A stretch of DNA of 12,242 nt from Promethearchaeota archaeon (lineage in GTDB: Archaea > Asgardarchaeota > Lokiarchaeia > Sigyniarchaeales > SOKP01), in NCBI GenBank assembly GCA_019057355.1, contig DXJM01000162.1:1-12242 (forward strand), written 5' to 3'. The stretch's first letter is position 1, and every line of letters begins with the position of its first letter. The position numbers and the translations under genes were made by a program. This document shows, one piece after another, positions 1 to 7,045 of this stretch. Below the pieces are notes generated by a model. That model had not been told where the DNA came from, did no database searches, and saw only the letters and a program-made list of their open reading frames with translations.

Positions 1-20
1 TAAATTAAAACAATATAAAA

Positions 21-290
21 TTATTGATTATAAACTGATTTTTTTATTAAATCTTGGAGACATTTAGCACAATATCTTCCGCTTTCTAACCTAGTTGCTC
101 TTCTCACGTTTTTTTTTGTTTTTTTCATTTTTGATGGTCGAAGATTAGGGATGGATTGAAGAGGTTGTTTACAGCGAGCACAATGACTTTTTTGAGGTTT
201 TTCTCTCCAATAATGAATAGAGCTTTGATTTCCAGGAGTTCTCAATTTGTGGCGTTTCTGCGCTCTAGATCGTAATCCAGGTCTTGGCAT
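21..290 (-). CDS. rpl34e: Large ribosomal subunit protein eL34
   Basis: This 89-residue protein is ribosomal protein eL34, a component of the archaeal and eukaryotic 60S/50S subunit that has no bacterial counterpart. The N-terminus MPRPGLRSRAQKR is the family signature, followed by the typical TPG (18-20) and IHY (25-27) elements. Two CxxC pairs, C37/C40 and C74/C77, form the zinc ribbon usual for the family. Length and high Lys/Arg content fit. The ATG at 288-290 is the only sensible start because the family motif begins at residue 1. It is followed by the window edge, so its downstream partner is not visible. The 213-base gap to the Yip1-like gene suggests its own promoter. The identification is secure. 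Confidence 0.96.
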   Translation of the reverse strand: MPRPGLRSRAQKRHKLRTPGNQSSIHYWREKPQKSHCARCKQPLQSIPNLRPSKMKKTKKNVRRATRLESGRYCAKCLQDLIKKSVYNQ

Positions 291-503
291 GATAAATTCC
301 TTCTCTTGTTATTTTAAAAATTTTAATAGAGATTATGATAGAGTTAAAAGTTAATGATTTAATAAGAATTTTTTGAATTTATGTTCCTTTCAAAAATCGA
401 AAGAAAGTGCTTAAGATTGCATCACTTCTATTTTTCCAATAAAAAATTGCTATAGATCTTTAAACTATAAAATTTTAAAAGAGGGAAAAAAATAAGAAGA
501 TCC

Positions 504-1439
504 CTACCAACCAAAAAGTGCCCAAGTAAATACAGGTCTCAAGAAAAAATAAAAAATAACGACCACTATTGCAACAACATACGAGGATATTAGAACACGA
601 TAAGTAGACGAATTTGATAATTCTCTTATTGCAATTGCCATCAAGCTGGGTATCCATAACAAGATAGTCAAGGCTTCAATTGTATATATTGCGACCCATA
701 CCGGAGCGTGAGATTTGAATAAGTTTTGTAAACCCATTTCATTTAGCTCGAATGAAATATTGGTGAATGCAATGCTAATGATGATGATCTCTATGAGATA
801 GGTTATGATAAATGGAATAAACGCACAAAGCATCATTTTGTTCTTTTTTGCTTGTTGTTGTTGAAGCACCCCACCTTTATAGATGCTAAAAGGGCTCATT
901 TGAGCCTCATCATATTTTTCTATTTCCTCTTTTTTCATCTTCCCAAATCGTAATTCTAATTTTGCTGAATAATCAACAGCATAATTCGCACCTTTGGTGA
1001 ATAACCATATCAATACTTGAAAAAATAAAAAATGATACATTAATCCAAAAATTAGTCCCATAAAAAATCCAATCCAAGGAACTAATAATAAATTTTGAAT
1101 CGGAATAACGCCTGGGATGCTAACGTGAAAAAATAGAGTCATCCAAACAAATGCATAGAATATCGCGATAATAAAGAAAATTTGTGTTCCTGGAGCTTTT
1201 TTTCGCTTGTGATTTATGTCCCAAAATGCTCTTGGGCTATTTACTAAAAGATAATATAATTTACGATACCAAGGATAAGGAGCGACCCATTCATCCTCAA
1301 TCCTTCGCCAAATGTATATCCTTTCAACTGCTTCAATTCTTAGTCTTTTTCCGCAAAAGGTACATTGATAATTAGCAGCTTTATTTTCATTTCCACATCT
1401 TGGGCATCTTTGGATGGAGCGAGTTGATGTAATGGACAT
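504..1439 (-). CDS. Zinc-ribbon plus Yip1-like multi-pass membrane protein
   Basis: The 311-residue product has an N-terminal zinc ribbon with C12xxC15 and C26xxC29, then a cytosolic linker rich in aromatic and charged residues (about 33-82). Around five hydrophobic segments follow, near 85-106, 113-147, 200-228, 245-270 and 280-305. The arrangement of a short soluble head, the phrase LVNSPRAFWDI just before the first membrane segment, and a five-helix membrane core matches Yip1-domain proteins. In eukaryotes Yip1/YIPF proteins sit in ER-Golgi membranes and contact Rab GTPases; in prokaryotes the role is unknown. Zinc-ribbon heads on such proteins are common in archaea. The long loop at about 150-200 carries many Lys/Glu residues and is probably cytosolic. 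The gene stands alone, with 105 bases between it and rtcA upstream. The family call is moderately sure and the function is not. Confidence 0.65.
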   Translation of the reverse strand: MSITSTRSIQRCPRCGNENKAANYQCTFCGKRLRIEAVERIYIWRRIEDEWVAPYPWYRKLYYLLVNSPRAFWDINHKRKKAPGTQIFFIIAIFYAFVWMTLFFHVSIPGVIPIQNLLLVPWIGFFMGLIFGLMYHFLFFQVLIWLFTKGANYAVDYSAKLELRFGKMKKEEIEKYDEAQMSPFSIYKGGVLQQQQAKKNKMMLCAFIPFIITYLIEIIIISIAFTNISFELNEMGLQNLFKSHAPVWVAIYTIEALTILLWIPSLMAIAIRELSNSSTYRVLISSYVVAIVVVIFYFFLRPVFTWALFGW

Positions 1440-1544
1440 TCTTCAATTTTCAATTTACATAAGAGTTTTAATAATCATATAGTAACACTCGTGCTTTAAA
1501 AATTTCTCTTATTTTAGAGTCTTTTTCAAGAGGCATCAATTCGC

Positions 1545-2603
1545 TTATATTTGAGTACCATCTTTATTCTTTATAATTTGATAATCTCGGTTCGTGAATG
1601 CTTTAATAATGTATAAATTTGTTTGAGCATGATTCGTTATTTCATTTACTTTAATGATGGAAGGTTCCTCACTATAAGCCATTATTGGGAGGATCTGATC
1701 ACTTAGATAGTTATCTACGGGAACATCTTTCTTTATATACTCAAGAAGTTCATTTGCAGCGATTTTCCCAAGTTGTTCCGAAGAAATTCTCTTCTCACCT
1801 AAAATTGTTCCCGAAGAAATGATATTTCCCTTATCTGATTGAGTCCATAAACTCAATCCGACGCCCGGACTACTTGAATCAACCCAGTTCTCACGAATGT
1901 TTATATCTAAATTTACCATTTTATTCATGTAGGTTTTAACAGCATTTTTTATTCTTCTTGCTATGTTATCCTGACTTCGCTTTAATTGATTAGTAATAGT
2001 GATTTCACCATTTATTTCATGAATTTTTCCCAATTCCGTCATTAAGACGGGATTCAGTTCGCGTTTTGGAGGATATATGACAAATTTCCCGCTTGCCCCT
2101 CCTTTTGGATACCAGCCGTGTTTCTCTATCAAAACTTCGATCTTTAATCCAATTTTTTCGAATAATGGATATGTTATATTTTGAAGATATATTAGACTTG
2201 GAGCCCATTTACCAAATGTACCCCCTCCATTAAAATGAACTTCAATTTTTTCTAAATCTATAATTCCGAGGCATGCTATCTGGATTGGTTGAATTAATAA
2301 ACCAATACTGGCAGCAGTATTGATATTTAGTTGAATTGAACGCTTAATATCATTATTAGGGATTAACGTGAGCTCTGTTGTCCCCACGCCACAATTACTC
2401 AATTCACTTCCAGTTAAATCAGCGAGAGCGTTGAGCCCCAATAAATGTTGGTGTCTTAGTCCCTGTTTAGGCCGGTTGGAACGAATATTTTTTATTCTTA
2501 TTGGTTGATTGAATAATATAGAATATCCTGCACTCAAGCGTAATATAGCACCACCTCCTTCTCCCAAAGAACCATCAATCTCTAACATTTCTTTATTCCT
2601 CAT
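1545..2603 (-). CDS. rtcA: RNA 3'-terminal phosphate cyclase (RtcA)
   Basis: RtcA converts an RNA 3'-phosphate to a 2',3'-cyclic phosphate using ATP, through a covalent histidine-AMP intermediate. The 352-residue reading has the family hallmarks: EIDGSLGEGGGAILR near the N-terminus (8-22), RPKQGLRHQHL (44-54), HGWYPKGGASG (162-172) and the C-terminal region SDQILPIMA followed by EITNHAQTNL (321-330). H325 lies where the nucleotidyl-accepting histidine of E. coli RtcA sits. The ORF can open at 2603 (MRNKEMLEID), but ATG at 2588 (MLEIDG) fits the family start better and has GAGG nine bases upstream, so the true gene may be 1545-2588. It lies 10 to 25 bases after the Nudix-NadM gene, so the two are probably co-transcribed. 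The cyclic end it makes is a substrate for RtcB-type ligase, not seen here. Confidence 0.93.
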   Translation of the reverse strand: MRNKEMLEIDGSLGEGGGAILRLSAGYSILFNQPIRIKNIRSNRPKQGLRHQHLLGLNALADLTGSELSNCGVGTTELTLIPNNDIKRSIQLNINTAASIGLLIQPIQIACLGIIDLEKIEVHFNGGGTFGKWAPSLIYLQNITYPLFEKIGLKIEVLIEKHGWYPKGGASGKFVIYPPKRELNPVLMTELGKIHEINGEITITNQLKRSQDNIARRIKNAVKTYMNKMVNLDINIRENWVDSSSPGVGLSLWTQSDKGNIISSGTILGEKRISSEQLGKIAANELLEYIKKDVPVDNYLSDQILPIMAYSEEPSIIKVNEITNHAQTNLYIIKAFTNRDYQIIKNKDGTQI

Positions 2604-2613
2604 CTGTAAGTAT

Positions 2614-3750
2614 TTAATTACTCAACCCTCTGATTCTTTCAATACCACGATATTCGATCATTAGCTGAACTACCTCTTTGGGAACCAAGCGTTTCCACAT
2701 TTCGTTCTTTTTCATTATAAGATTTCTAATATTTGTTGAATTATATTTTTTTTTGAATATTTCTATTTTTTTTCCAACACGATAACCCTTATTTCGAAAT
2801 AAATGACGTAACCAATCGCTATTTGAAAAGAGAATATCAAATTCACCCACGATAGATACTACATGATCAACCCACCTTTTTGCATCATAAATATCGGGAA
2901 TCTCATATATTTCATACCGCGTTTTTTTTATACCTCGTTTTTTCATTGATGCTTGTATAAATTGAATTCTTTCCTTACAGTTAAAGGGATTATTTTCAGA
3001 ATTTGATAGTTGAGAACTCCCTATTCCTATTTTTATAAATTTAAAATTTTTAAGGATACTGTTCAAGACGTAAATGTGACCATGATGAAGCGGCTGAAAC
3101 CTCCCTATAAATAAAGCAATTGCGTCTTTTTTTTTTAATTGCTGATCATCATTATAATTCATTTTTAACAAGGAAAGAATGTCGGTATTTATAATTTCTC
3201 TCCAAATCTTTTTAGAGTAATCTACAACATCTGATTCCTCTAATAATTTTAAAAGTTCTTTCTTGGTATAGAAATGACTTTCTTCTTCATCTAGTTCATA
3301 TGAATCTGGAAGGAGATCTATATCATGATGTATTAATCCAAAAAAAATATACGCTATTTCCCCTGTAAAATTATCTCGTTCAACTTGCAAGTCGTGAAAT
3401 ACTATCCTTTTTATTGATTTTGACGGGATGCCAAATTCTTCTTCCAGTTCTCTCAATGCATCCCTCTTTATCATCTCTAAAGTTAAATTCTTTTGATATG
3501 TGACATGTCCAGAAGAGGAATCTGTAAAATATCCTGGAAAACTAATCTTGTTTTTGTTTCGTTTCTGGACGAGATATATCGTCTCATTTTTTGGTGTTAT
3601 AGCCATGATAAACAAGCGAGTAATTAAATGGGGTATTTTTTTTTCATGGGCTTCCTTGCGAGCCATGGGAAATATATATTTTGAAATTTGCCCCGATTCC
3701 AAAAATTTTACATTTTTTCTTTCAATACACGCAATTATTTCTTCCTTCAT
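2614..3750 (-). CDS. Nudix hydrolase fused to archaeal-type NMN adenylyltransferase (NadM-like)
   Basis: This is a two-domain protein. Residues numbered from a TTG codon at 3753 are one higher than from the preferred ATG at 3750. The N-terminal part (about 40-175) is a Nudix domain: SGHV at 81-84, E93 and R101-E-L-E-E-E-F-G-I109 give the metal-binding box, with a longer loop after the glycine, somewhat like isopentenyl-diphosphate isomerases. The C-terminal part (about 210-365) is an NMN adenylyltransferase of the NadM type, with the nucleotide-binding motif GRFQPLHHGH (217-226) and the second motif NSTNIR (338-343). NadM joins NMN and ATP to make NAD. The Nudix half may hydrolyse ADP-ribose or another NAD-derived nucleotide, but this is inference. 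In the well-known bacterial NadM-Nudix fusions the order is the opposite. rtcA follows within 10 bases. Domain calls are strong, Nudix substrate unknown. Confidence 0.88.
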   Translation of the reverse strand: MKEEIIACIERKNVKFLESGQISKYIFPMARKEAHEKKIPHLITRLFIMAITPKNETIYLVQKRNKNKISFPGYFTDSSSGHVTYQKNLTLEMIKRDALRELEEEFGIPSKSIKRIVFHDLQVERDNFTGEIAYIFFGLIHHDIDLLPDSYELDEEESHFYTKKELLKLLEESDVVDYSKKIWREIINTDILSLLKMNYNDDQQLKKKDAIALFIGRFQPLHHGHIYVLNSILKNFKFIKIGIGSSQLSNSENNPFNCKERIQFIQASMKKRGIKKTRYEIYEIPDIYDAKRWVDHVVSIVGEFDILFSNSDWLRHLFRNKGYRVGKKIEIFKKKYNSTNIRNLIMKKNEMWKRLVPKEVVQLMIEYRGIERIRGLSN

Positions 3751-3849
3751 CAATGAACATTATAGTTTTTTCTTTTTTAAAAGTTGATTTAATTTGGATA
3801 AAATCGAAAATATTCCAATTACGCGATGAAATATGCTTCTATTCAAATA

Positions 3850-4686
3850 TTAATTTAAAGATAAGGTAACGACATCCCCAACCCTACATCCGAGTTCAAG
3901 GGATGCATTTCCTTGATTTTTCGATATTTCTAAATAATTATTGGAACCTGGTGAAAATAACAGGGTTCCTTCAGGAACAGCACTGAAGTGAGTTGAACAG
4001 GTTCCTCTATGATGACGTGTTCCAATCATGAGATCAATTTTTGCACCAGAGGTTAAATGGATGGATGTTCCATCTATATAATTATCTTTCATGGGAATAT
4101 TTAAAGCAATATTTCCAAAATCATCCATGTAAAGAACTGTCGCTTCGATTACTTTATTTATCTCGTCCACGTTAAATATAGTTGAATAATGCACGAGATC
4201 GGATAGATCAAAGTTAGGACCGAATTCATTGAGCTTTATTCCTTTCGAGATGTATGCCGCAACAGGAGCCATGATATCCCTTCCATGAAACGTGCTTGAT
4301 ACGGGATGGTTAAAAAAATAATCATTTTTTATCTCAATACATTCTAAAACATGATCCATATCGGCAATGGTGCTAAAAATTCCATTATTCGGTCCTATGA
4401 AATAGTAGTTTGACTTGGATTGTAGCACTAGAATTTCCCTATTGCTTCCCACTCCTGGATCTATAACTATCATAAATATTGTTCCTTCAGGATAATGTCT
4501 GTAGGTGATTTTAATGATATATGAGGCTTCAATTATTGAAAACGGGGAAACCGCATGAGTAACATCTATAATATTAACAAGAGGGTTGATTTTTAAAATA
4601 ACTCCTTTCATGCTCGCGACATAATGCATGCCTCGTGCTCCAAAATCCGTTAACAGAGCAATTAATTTTTGAGGAGAATTGTTCAT
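3850..4686 (-). CDS. SAM hydroxide adenosyltransferase (DUF62 family)
   Basis: The 278-residue protein belongs to the DUF62 family, related to the bacterial SAM-dependent fluorinase/chlorinase, whose archaeal members split S-adenosylmethionine with water into adenosine and methionine. The N-terminal LLTDFGARGMHYVASMKG (11-28) is the family opening, with D14 at the adenosine site. The catalytic set described for the Pyrococcus enzyme (Asp-Arg-His) is present as D76 in VIDPGVGSNR, R83 in the same motif, and H134 in TFHGRDIMAP. The GPNNGIF segment (98-104) and a beta-rich C-terminal domain starting around 170 complete the usual two-domain layout; length is normal. It is 62 bases downstream of the longin-like gene and about 100 bases upstream of the Nudix-NadM gene, all the same way round, so read-through is possible. 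The biological reason for this SAM hydrolysis is not established. Confidence 0.9.
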   Translation of the reverse strand: MNNSPQKLIALLTDFGARGMHYVASMKGVILKINPLVNIIDVTHAVSPFSIIEASYIIKITYRHYPEGTIFMIVIDPGVGSNREILVLQSKSNYYFIGPNNGIFSTIADMDHVLECIEIKNDYFFNHPVSSTFHGRDIMAPVAAYISKGIKLNEFGPNFDLSDLVHYSTIFNVDEINKVIEATVLYMDDFGNIALNIPMKDNYIDGTSIHLTSGAKIDLMIGTRHHRGTCSTHFSAVPEGTLLFSPGSNNYLEISKNQGNASLELGCRVGDVVTLSLN

Positions 4687-4748
4687 ATCATCGTTCTTCG
4701 ATAAATCTTCTTGTCCTAATATTGAGATATTAACAGGACCTAAAAAAT

Positions 4749-5645
4749 TTATTTCTTTTTGTATTTTTGATCAACGGTATAATAATCTTTTAATGCTTGA
4801 GATTTGAGATTATATTCTTCTTCCTTGTTAGCTTCCATTAACTCCTTGGATAATTCTGCGGCTTTTTTAAAAAAGATATAAGCACTATGAAAATTTTCTA
4901 TTCTAATTGCCGCTCTTGCATCTTGAACCATTTTTGCTCGATTCTTCGTCAGCACGGGAATTTTATTGGATATTTTCGACTTGTGATCTAATGTCCTTGC
5001 CAAGTCTTTTTCTAACAATACCTCAGCAACTTCAGCAGCTTTCTTAAAAAATTTTGCTGCTTTGTCATAATCATTTATATTTAAAGCTTCTTCAGCTAAT
5101 TTATAAAATTCTGAGATTTTTTCGTGTTCTTTATTTTGTATTTTTTCCAGTAATTCATCTGCAACCTGTCTATCTTTTTTATTTCCACTTAGCATTTCCT
5201 TAGCTCGATTAATAATGCTCTCGTTCAATAGGGCGGGATCTAAACTTTCTATTATTGTTTCTAAATGCTCGCTATAGATCTCCTCTAATTTCGTTTCAAA
5301 TTCACTCTGAGATAGTGAAATAAAATCTATTAGTTCTAGTGCTGATGCAGCATTCTTTAATGAAGTTTGGAACTTCTCGGGTTTTTCATCTTCCTCAAGA
5401 ATCAATCCCAATATCATTCCTGAAGCTTTTCTTGATAATCTCCCTTTAAATTCATGCATGTAAGATAAAAGTAAAATATCCTTGAGTTTCAGGAAATTAT
5501 ATATATTTTTTGAGTGATCTAAGTGCAATCGAAGAAATAAATCACCCGTAACTTCAAAATTTATTCTTTTATCGACAAAATAATATCCTAATACTTTATA
5601 ATCAGAGTCTGTCGGTAATAGTATGGCAAAAGTTCCATTTGGCAT
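4749..5645 (-). CDS. Longin-like N-terminal domain plus TPR-like helical repeats (uncharacterised)
   Basis: I do not recognise a named family for this 298-residue protein. Residues about 4-105 read as strand-strand-helix-strand-strand-helix: FAILLPTDSDYKVLGYYF, a helix around 34-46, the strands DILLLSYMHEFKG and SGMILGLIL, then the acidic EEDEKPEKF and a helix. That order fits a longin or roadblock-like fold, though the match is by pattern only. Residues 106-170 are helical and charged. The C-terminal half holds two related helix-hairpin units, about 178-225 and 236-285, each with the phrase FFKKAAE after a conserved Ala-rich helix; they resemble TPR or MIT-like hairpins. There is no signal peptide or membrane segment, so it is probably cytosolic. 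It is the last gene of a likely trio with two coiled-coil proteins (gaps of 52 and 75 bases). Asgard archaea encode many longin-type proteins linked to trafficking GTPases; a role of that sort is a guess. Confidence 0.55.
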   Translation of the reverse strand: MPNGTFAILLPTDSDYKVLGYYFVDKRINFEVTGDLFLRLHLDHSKNIYNFLKLKDILLLSYMHEFKGRLSRKASGMILGLILEEDEKPEKFQTSLKNAASALELIDFISLSQSEFETKLEEIYSEHLETIIESLDPALLNESIINRAKEMLSGNKKDRQVADELLEKIQNKEHEKISEFYKLAEEALNINDYDKAAKFFKKAAEVAEVLLEKDLARTLDHKSKISNKIPVLTKNRAKMVQDARAAIRIENFHSAYIFFKKAAELSKELMEANKEEEYNLKSQALKDYYTVDQKYKKK

Positions 5646-5720
5646 TTTATTCTAATCTACGTTTAAGGTAACTTGATATAAAATAGATTAAACAGTAATG
5701 ATTTAAAAAAATTTAGATAT

Positions 5721-6146
5721 TTAAGTTCTGAATCTTGCTTGGATGATTCTATTGGTTTCTTCTCTAATTGATTGTATAATGGTCAATAATTGGGCATAGT
5801 ATACATTATTTGCTACTGCTTTAGCAGCATTCTTTATGTCCTCTATTGCTTTAATCTCCTCTTCCCTTATGTTTTCAATAGCTTTATTTTCATATAATTC
5901 TTTGATTTGAGCGTTAAAATCATCCGAAAGTGCTTGCATGCTCTCGCTTGATCTTGTCCTGAATTGTTTTAAAACTTCAACAATCAACCTAATATTTTCC
6001 GTGAGGGACACAGTTTCTTCACTAAATTTTTGGCTCATGGCATTGATTGCCGTGCTCATGTTACTAATTTGAGCGATGGTTCCGTCCAATGAAGCAGTAA
6101 TTTGGTCGATTTTCCGGATCATTTCATCTAATAATTGTTCGGCCAT
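5721..6146 (-). CDS. Small coiled-coil protein A (uncharacterised)
   Basis: A 141-residue helical protein starting at ATG 6144-6146 (MAEQLLDEMIRK); a GTG four codons upstream is in frame but less likely. Nearly the whole length is predicted coiled coil by eye: hydrophobic residues repeat at three/four spacing from about 5 to 75 (for example IDQITASLDGTIAQISNM), a central charged stretch with QIKELYENKAIENIREEEIKAIEDI (about 82-106, quoted in part for its heptads) and a more hydrophobic end with VYYAQLLTIIQSI. There is no Cys, no membrane segment and no enzymatic motif. It starts with the same MAExLxD pattern as the next upstream gene and the two may be distant paralogues. Position between that gene and the longin-like gene suggests one complex. 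No function can be assigned. Confidence 0.72.
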   Translation of the reverse strand: MAEQLLDEMIRKIDQITASLDGTIAQISNMSTAINAMSQKFSEETVSLTENIRLIVEVLKQFRTRSSESMQALSDDFNAQIKELYENKAIENIREEEIKAIEDIKNAAKAVANNVYYAQLLTIIQSIREETNRIIQARFRT

Positions 6147-6198
6147 TCTTTTAATCACTTCTTATATACGTTCATTATAATTTTATAAAAATATAGCA

Positions 6199-6630
6199 TT
6201 ATTCACCTGAATCTTGATCTACTTCTTCCTCTTGAGAGGAAGCAGCATCCTTCATGGTTTTGACAGACTCTATTGCTTCAGAAAGGAGTAAATTTACAGT
6301 ATCTTGGTTCAAAACCTCTCCTGCTAGTGAAGAAAAGCTTTCTAAGCTTGATATGAGGATATTGAATGCATCTAAACCCAATCCTTCCTTGAGTTTAAGA
6401 AATTCGGCGGTTACCCCCTTTCCGATCTCACTCAATACCTCTATGTGTTTCGTTTGAGTCTTATCTATTTCGGTAGAAAATGCGCTAATTTTTTCGGTTA
6501 GATTAGCAATTTTATCTTCAATATTATTATTTAGCCCATCTAATGATTTTTTGAGGTCTTGAATTGCGATTCCTAACTGCGCTATTCTATTATATATGTT
6601 TCCCAAAAGGTCCGTTAAAATTTCCGCCAT
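6199..6630 (-). CDS. Small coiled-coil protein B (uncharacterised)
   Basis: A 143-residue protein read from ATG 6628-6630 (MAEILTDLLGN); as with its neighbour, an in-frame GTG lies a few codons upstream. Residues 5-60 form a clear heptad pattern (LGIAIQDLKKSLDGLNNNI and IANLTEKISAF). The middle, LKEGLGLDAFNILISSLESF, looks like an amphipathic helix, and the C-terminus SSQEEEVDQDSGE is acidic and probably disordered. No cysteine, signal peptide or membrane segment is present. It is the first gene of the trio that continues with coiled-coil protein A (52 bases away) and the longin-like protein. The shared MAExLxD opening, similar size and heptad architecture suggest common origin with protein A or a hetero-oligomer, but neither can be shown without alignment or structure prediction. 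Confidence 0.7.
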   Translation of the reverse strand: MAEILTDLLGNIYNRIAQLGIAIQDLKKSLDGLNNNIEDKIANLTEKISAFSTEIDKTQTKHIEVLSEIGKGVTAEFLKLKEGLGLDAFNILISSLESFSSLAGEVLNQDTVNLLLSEAIESVKTMKDAASSQEEEVDQDSGE

Positions 6631-6670
6631 GTTATTCACTTGTTTAAAATTTTGAGTTACCTATAAGATT

Positions 6671-6680
6671 TGTTTATAAG
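6671..6680 (-). promoter_or_regulatory. Candidate TATA box for the coiled-coil/longin-like operon
   Basis: On the minus strand this reads CTTATAAACA, a good archaeal TATA-like element about 41 to 50 bases ahead of the ATG at 6630. That leaves room for a start site roughly 25 bases downstream and a short leader. The surrounding sequence is very AT-rich, so the element could be chance. Confidence 0.35.
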
Positions 6681-6868
6681 CCTATTTCGAAAGTATTTTA
6701 TTTTCTAATATGATCTAATAGAAAGAACTTATATTTATTTGCTCTTTTTAGAAAAAAATAACAAAGTTCTATCCTTGATTCTAGTGGTTTTCCAAAAATT
6801 TTTATTTTTTTTATCTTTTAATATGATTAAAAGTAATAATGAATTATTCAAGGTCCATTAGCTCAGAC

Positions 6869-6898
6869 TTTAACGCGGAATTACCGTGTTACTTGAAC
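6869..6898 (+). other. tRNA-Ile intron 1 (D-loop, 30 bases)
   Basis: The insert folds as a hairpin, TAACGCGG (6871-6878) with CCGTGTTA (6884-6891) around an AATTA loop. A BHB can be drawn with central helix TCAG (6863-6866) against TTGA (6893-6896) and two bulges that are both ACT (6867-6869 and 6897-6899). Cutting each bulge after its second base joins GCTCAGAC to TGGTTA. One T-C mismatch lies between the hairpin and central helix, so this is a slightly relaxed motif. Confidence 0.7.
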
Positions 6899-6905
6899 TG
6901 GTTAA

Positions 6906-6927
6906 CAGGTTTGAATAGCTTGGCCAA
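6906..6927 (+). other. tRNA-Ile intron 2 (second D-loop intron, 22 bases)
   Basis: The BHB here is regular in layout: central helix GGTT (6900-6903) with GGCC (6922-6925), bulges AAC (6904-6906) and AAC (6926-6928), and an inner hairpin AGGTT-TGAAT-AGCTT (6907-6921). Several pairs are G-T wobbles. The product joins GGTTAA to CAAGC, giving a D-loop about two bases longer than usual and C where A21 is expected, so the boundary may differ by a base or two. Confidence 0.65.
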
Positions 6928-6945
6928 CAAGCGCAGGTCTTATAA

Positions 6946-6993
6946 ATGACCCGCGGACGAACATTTTCCCTTATATTGTCCGTGTCAATAAAA
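6946..6993 (+). other. tRNA-Ile intron 3 (anticodon loop, 48 bases)
   Basis: It sits at or beside the canonical 37/38 position; because A residues flank both ends it could equally be 6945-6992. TTAT (6940-6943) can pair with ATAA (6988-6991), followed by the bulge AAA (6944-6946), then TGA with TCA and a 7-bp stem CGCGGAC (6951-6957) with GTCCGTG (6978-6984). The exon-side bulge is not a clean three bases, so the motif is relaxed. Confidence 0.75.
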
Positions 6994-7014
6994 ACCTGAG
7001 ATCCGGGGTTCGAA

Positions 7015-7045
7015 TTACGTTTTAGATTCTGAAACTTAACGAAAT
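7015..7045 (+). other. tRNA-Ile intron 4 (T-loop, position 59/60, 31 bases)
   Basis: The central helix is fully Watson-Crick: TTCG (7009-7012) with CGAA (7040-7043). The bulges are AAT (7013-7015) and ATT (7044-7046), and the inner stem GTTTTAG (7019-7025) pairs with CTGAAAC (7029-7035). Cutting after the second base of each bulge restores the consensus T-loop TTCGAAT between CGGGG and CCCCG. Confidence 0.85.

Noticed and set aside
291..503. Gap between eL34 and the Yip1-like gene examined for small genes or RNAs
   Set aside because: Only AT-rich sequence and weak TATA-like strings are visible; nothing specific could be supported.
1184..1375. Plus-strand ORF inside the Yip1-like gene, and similar plus-strand ORFs at 3500-3869, 6254-6457, 9132-9362, 9645-9839 and 10749-11015
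   Set aside because: They lie antisense to well-supported genes, show no domain features and are explained as shadows of the coding strand.
2017..2208. Minus-strand ORF within rtcA
   Set aside because: It overlaps a conserved part of RtcA in another frame and has shadow-like composition.
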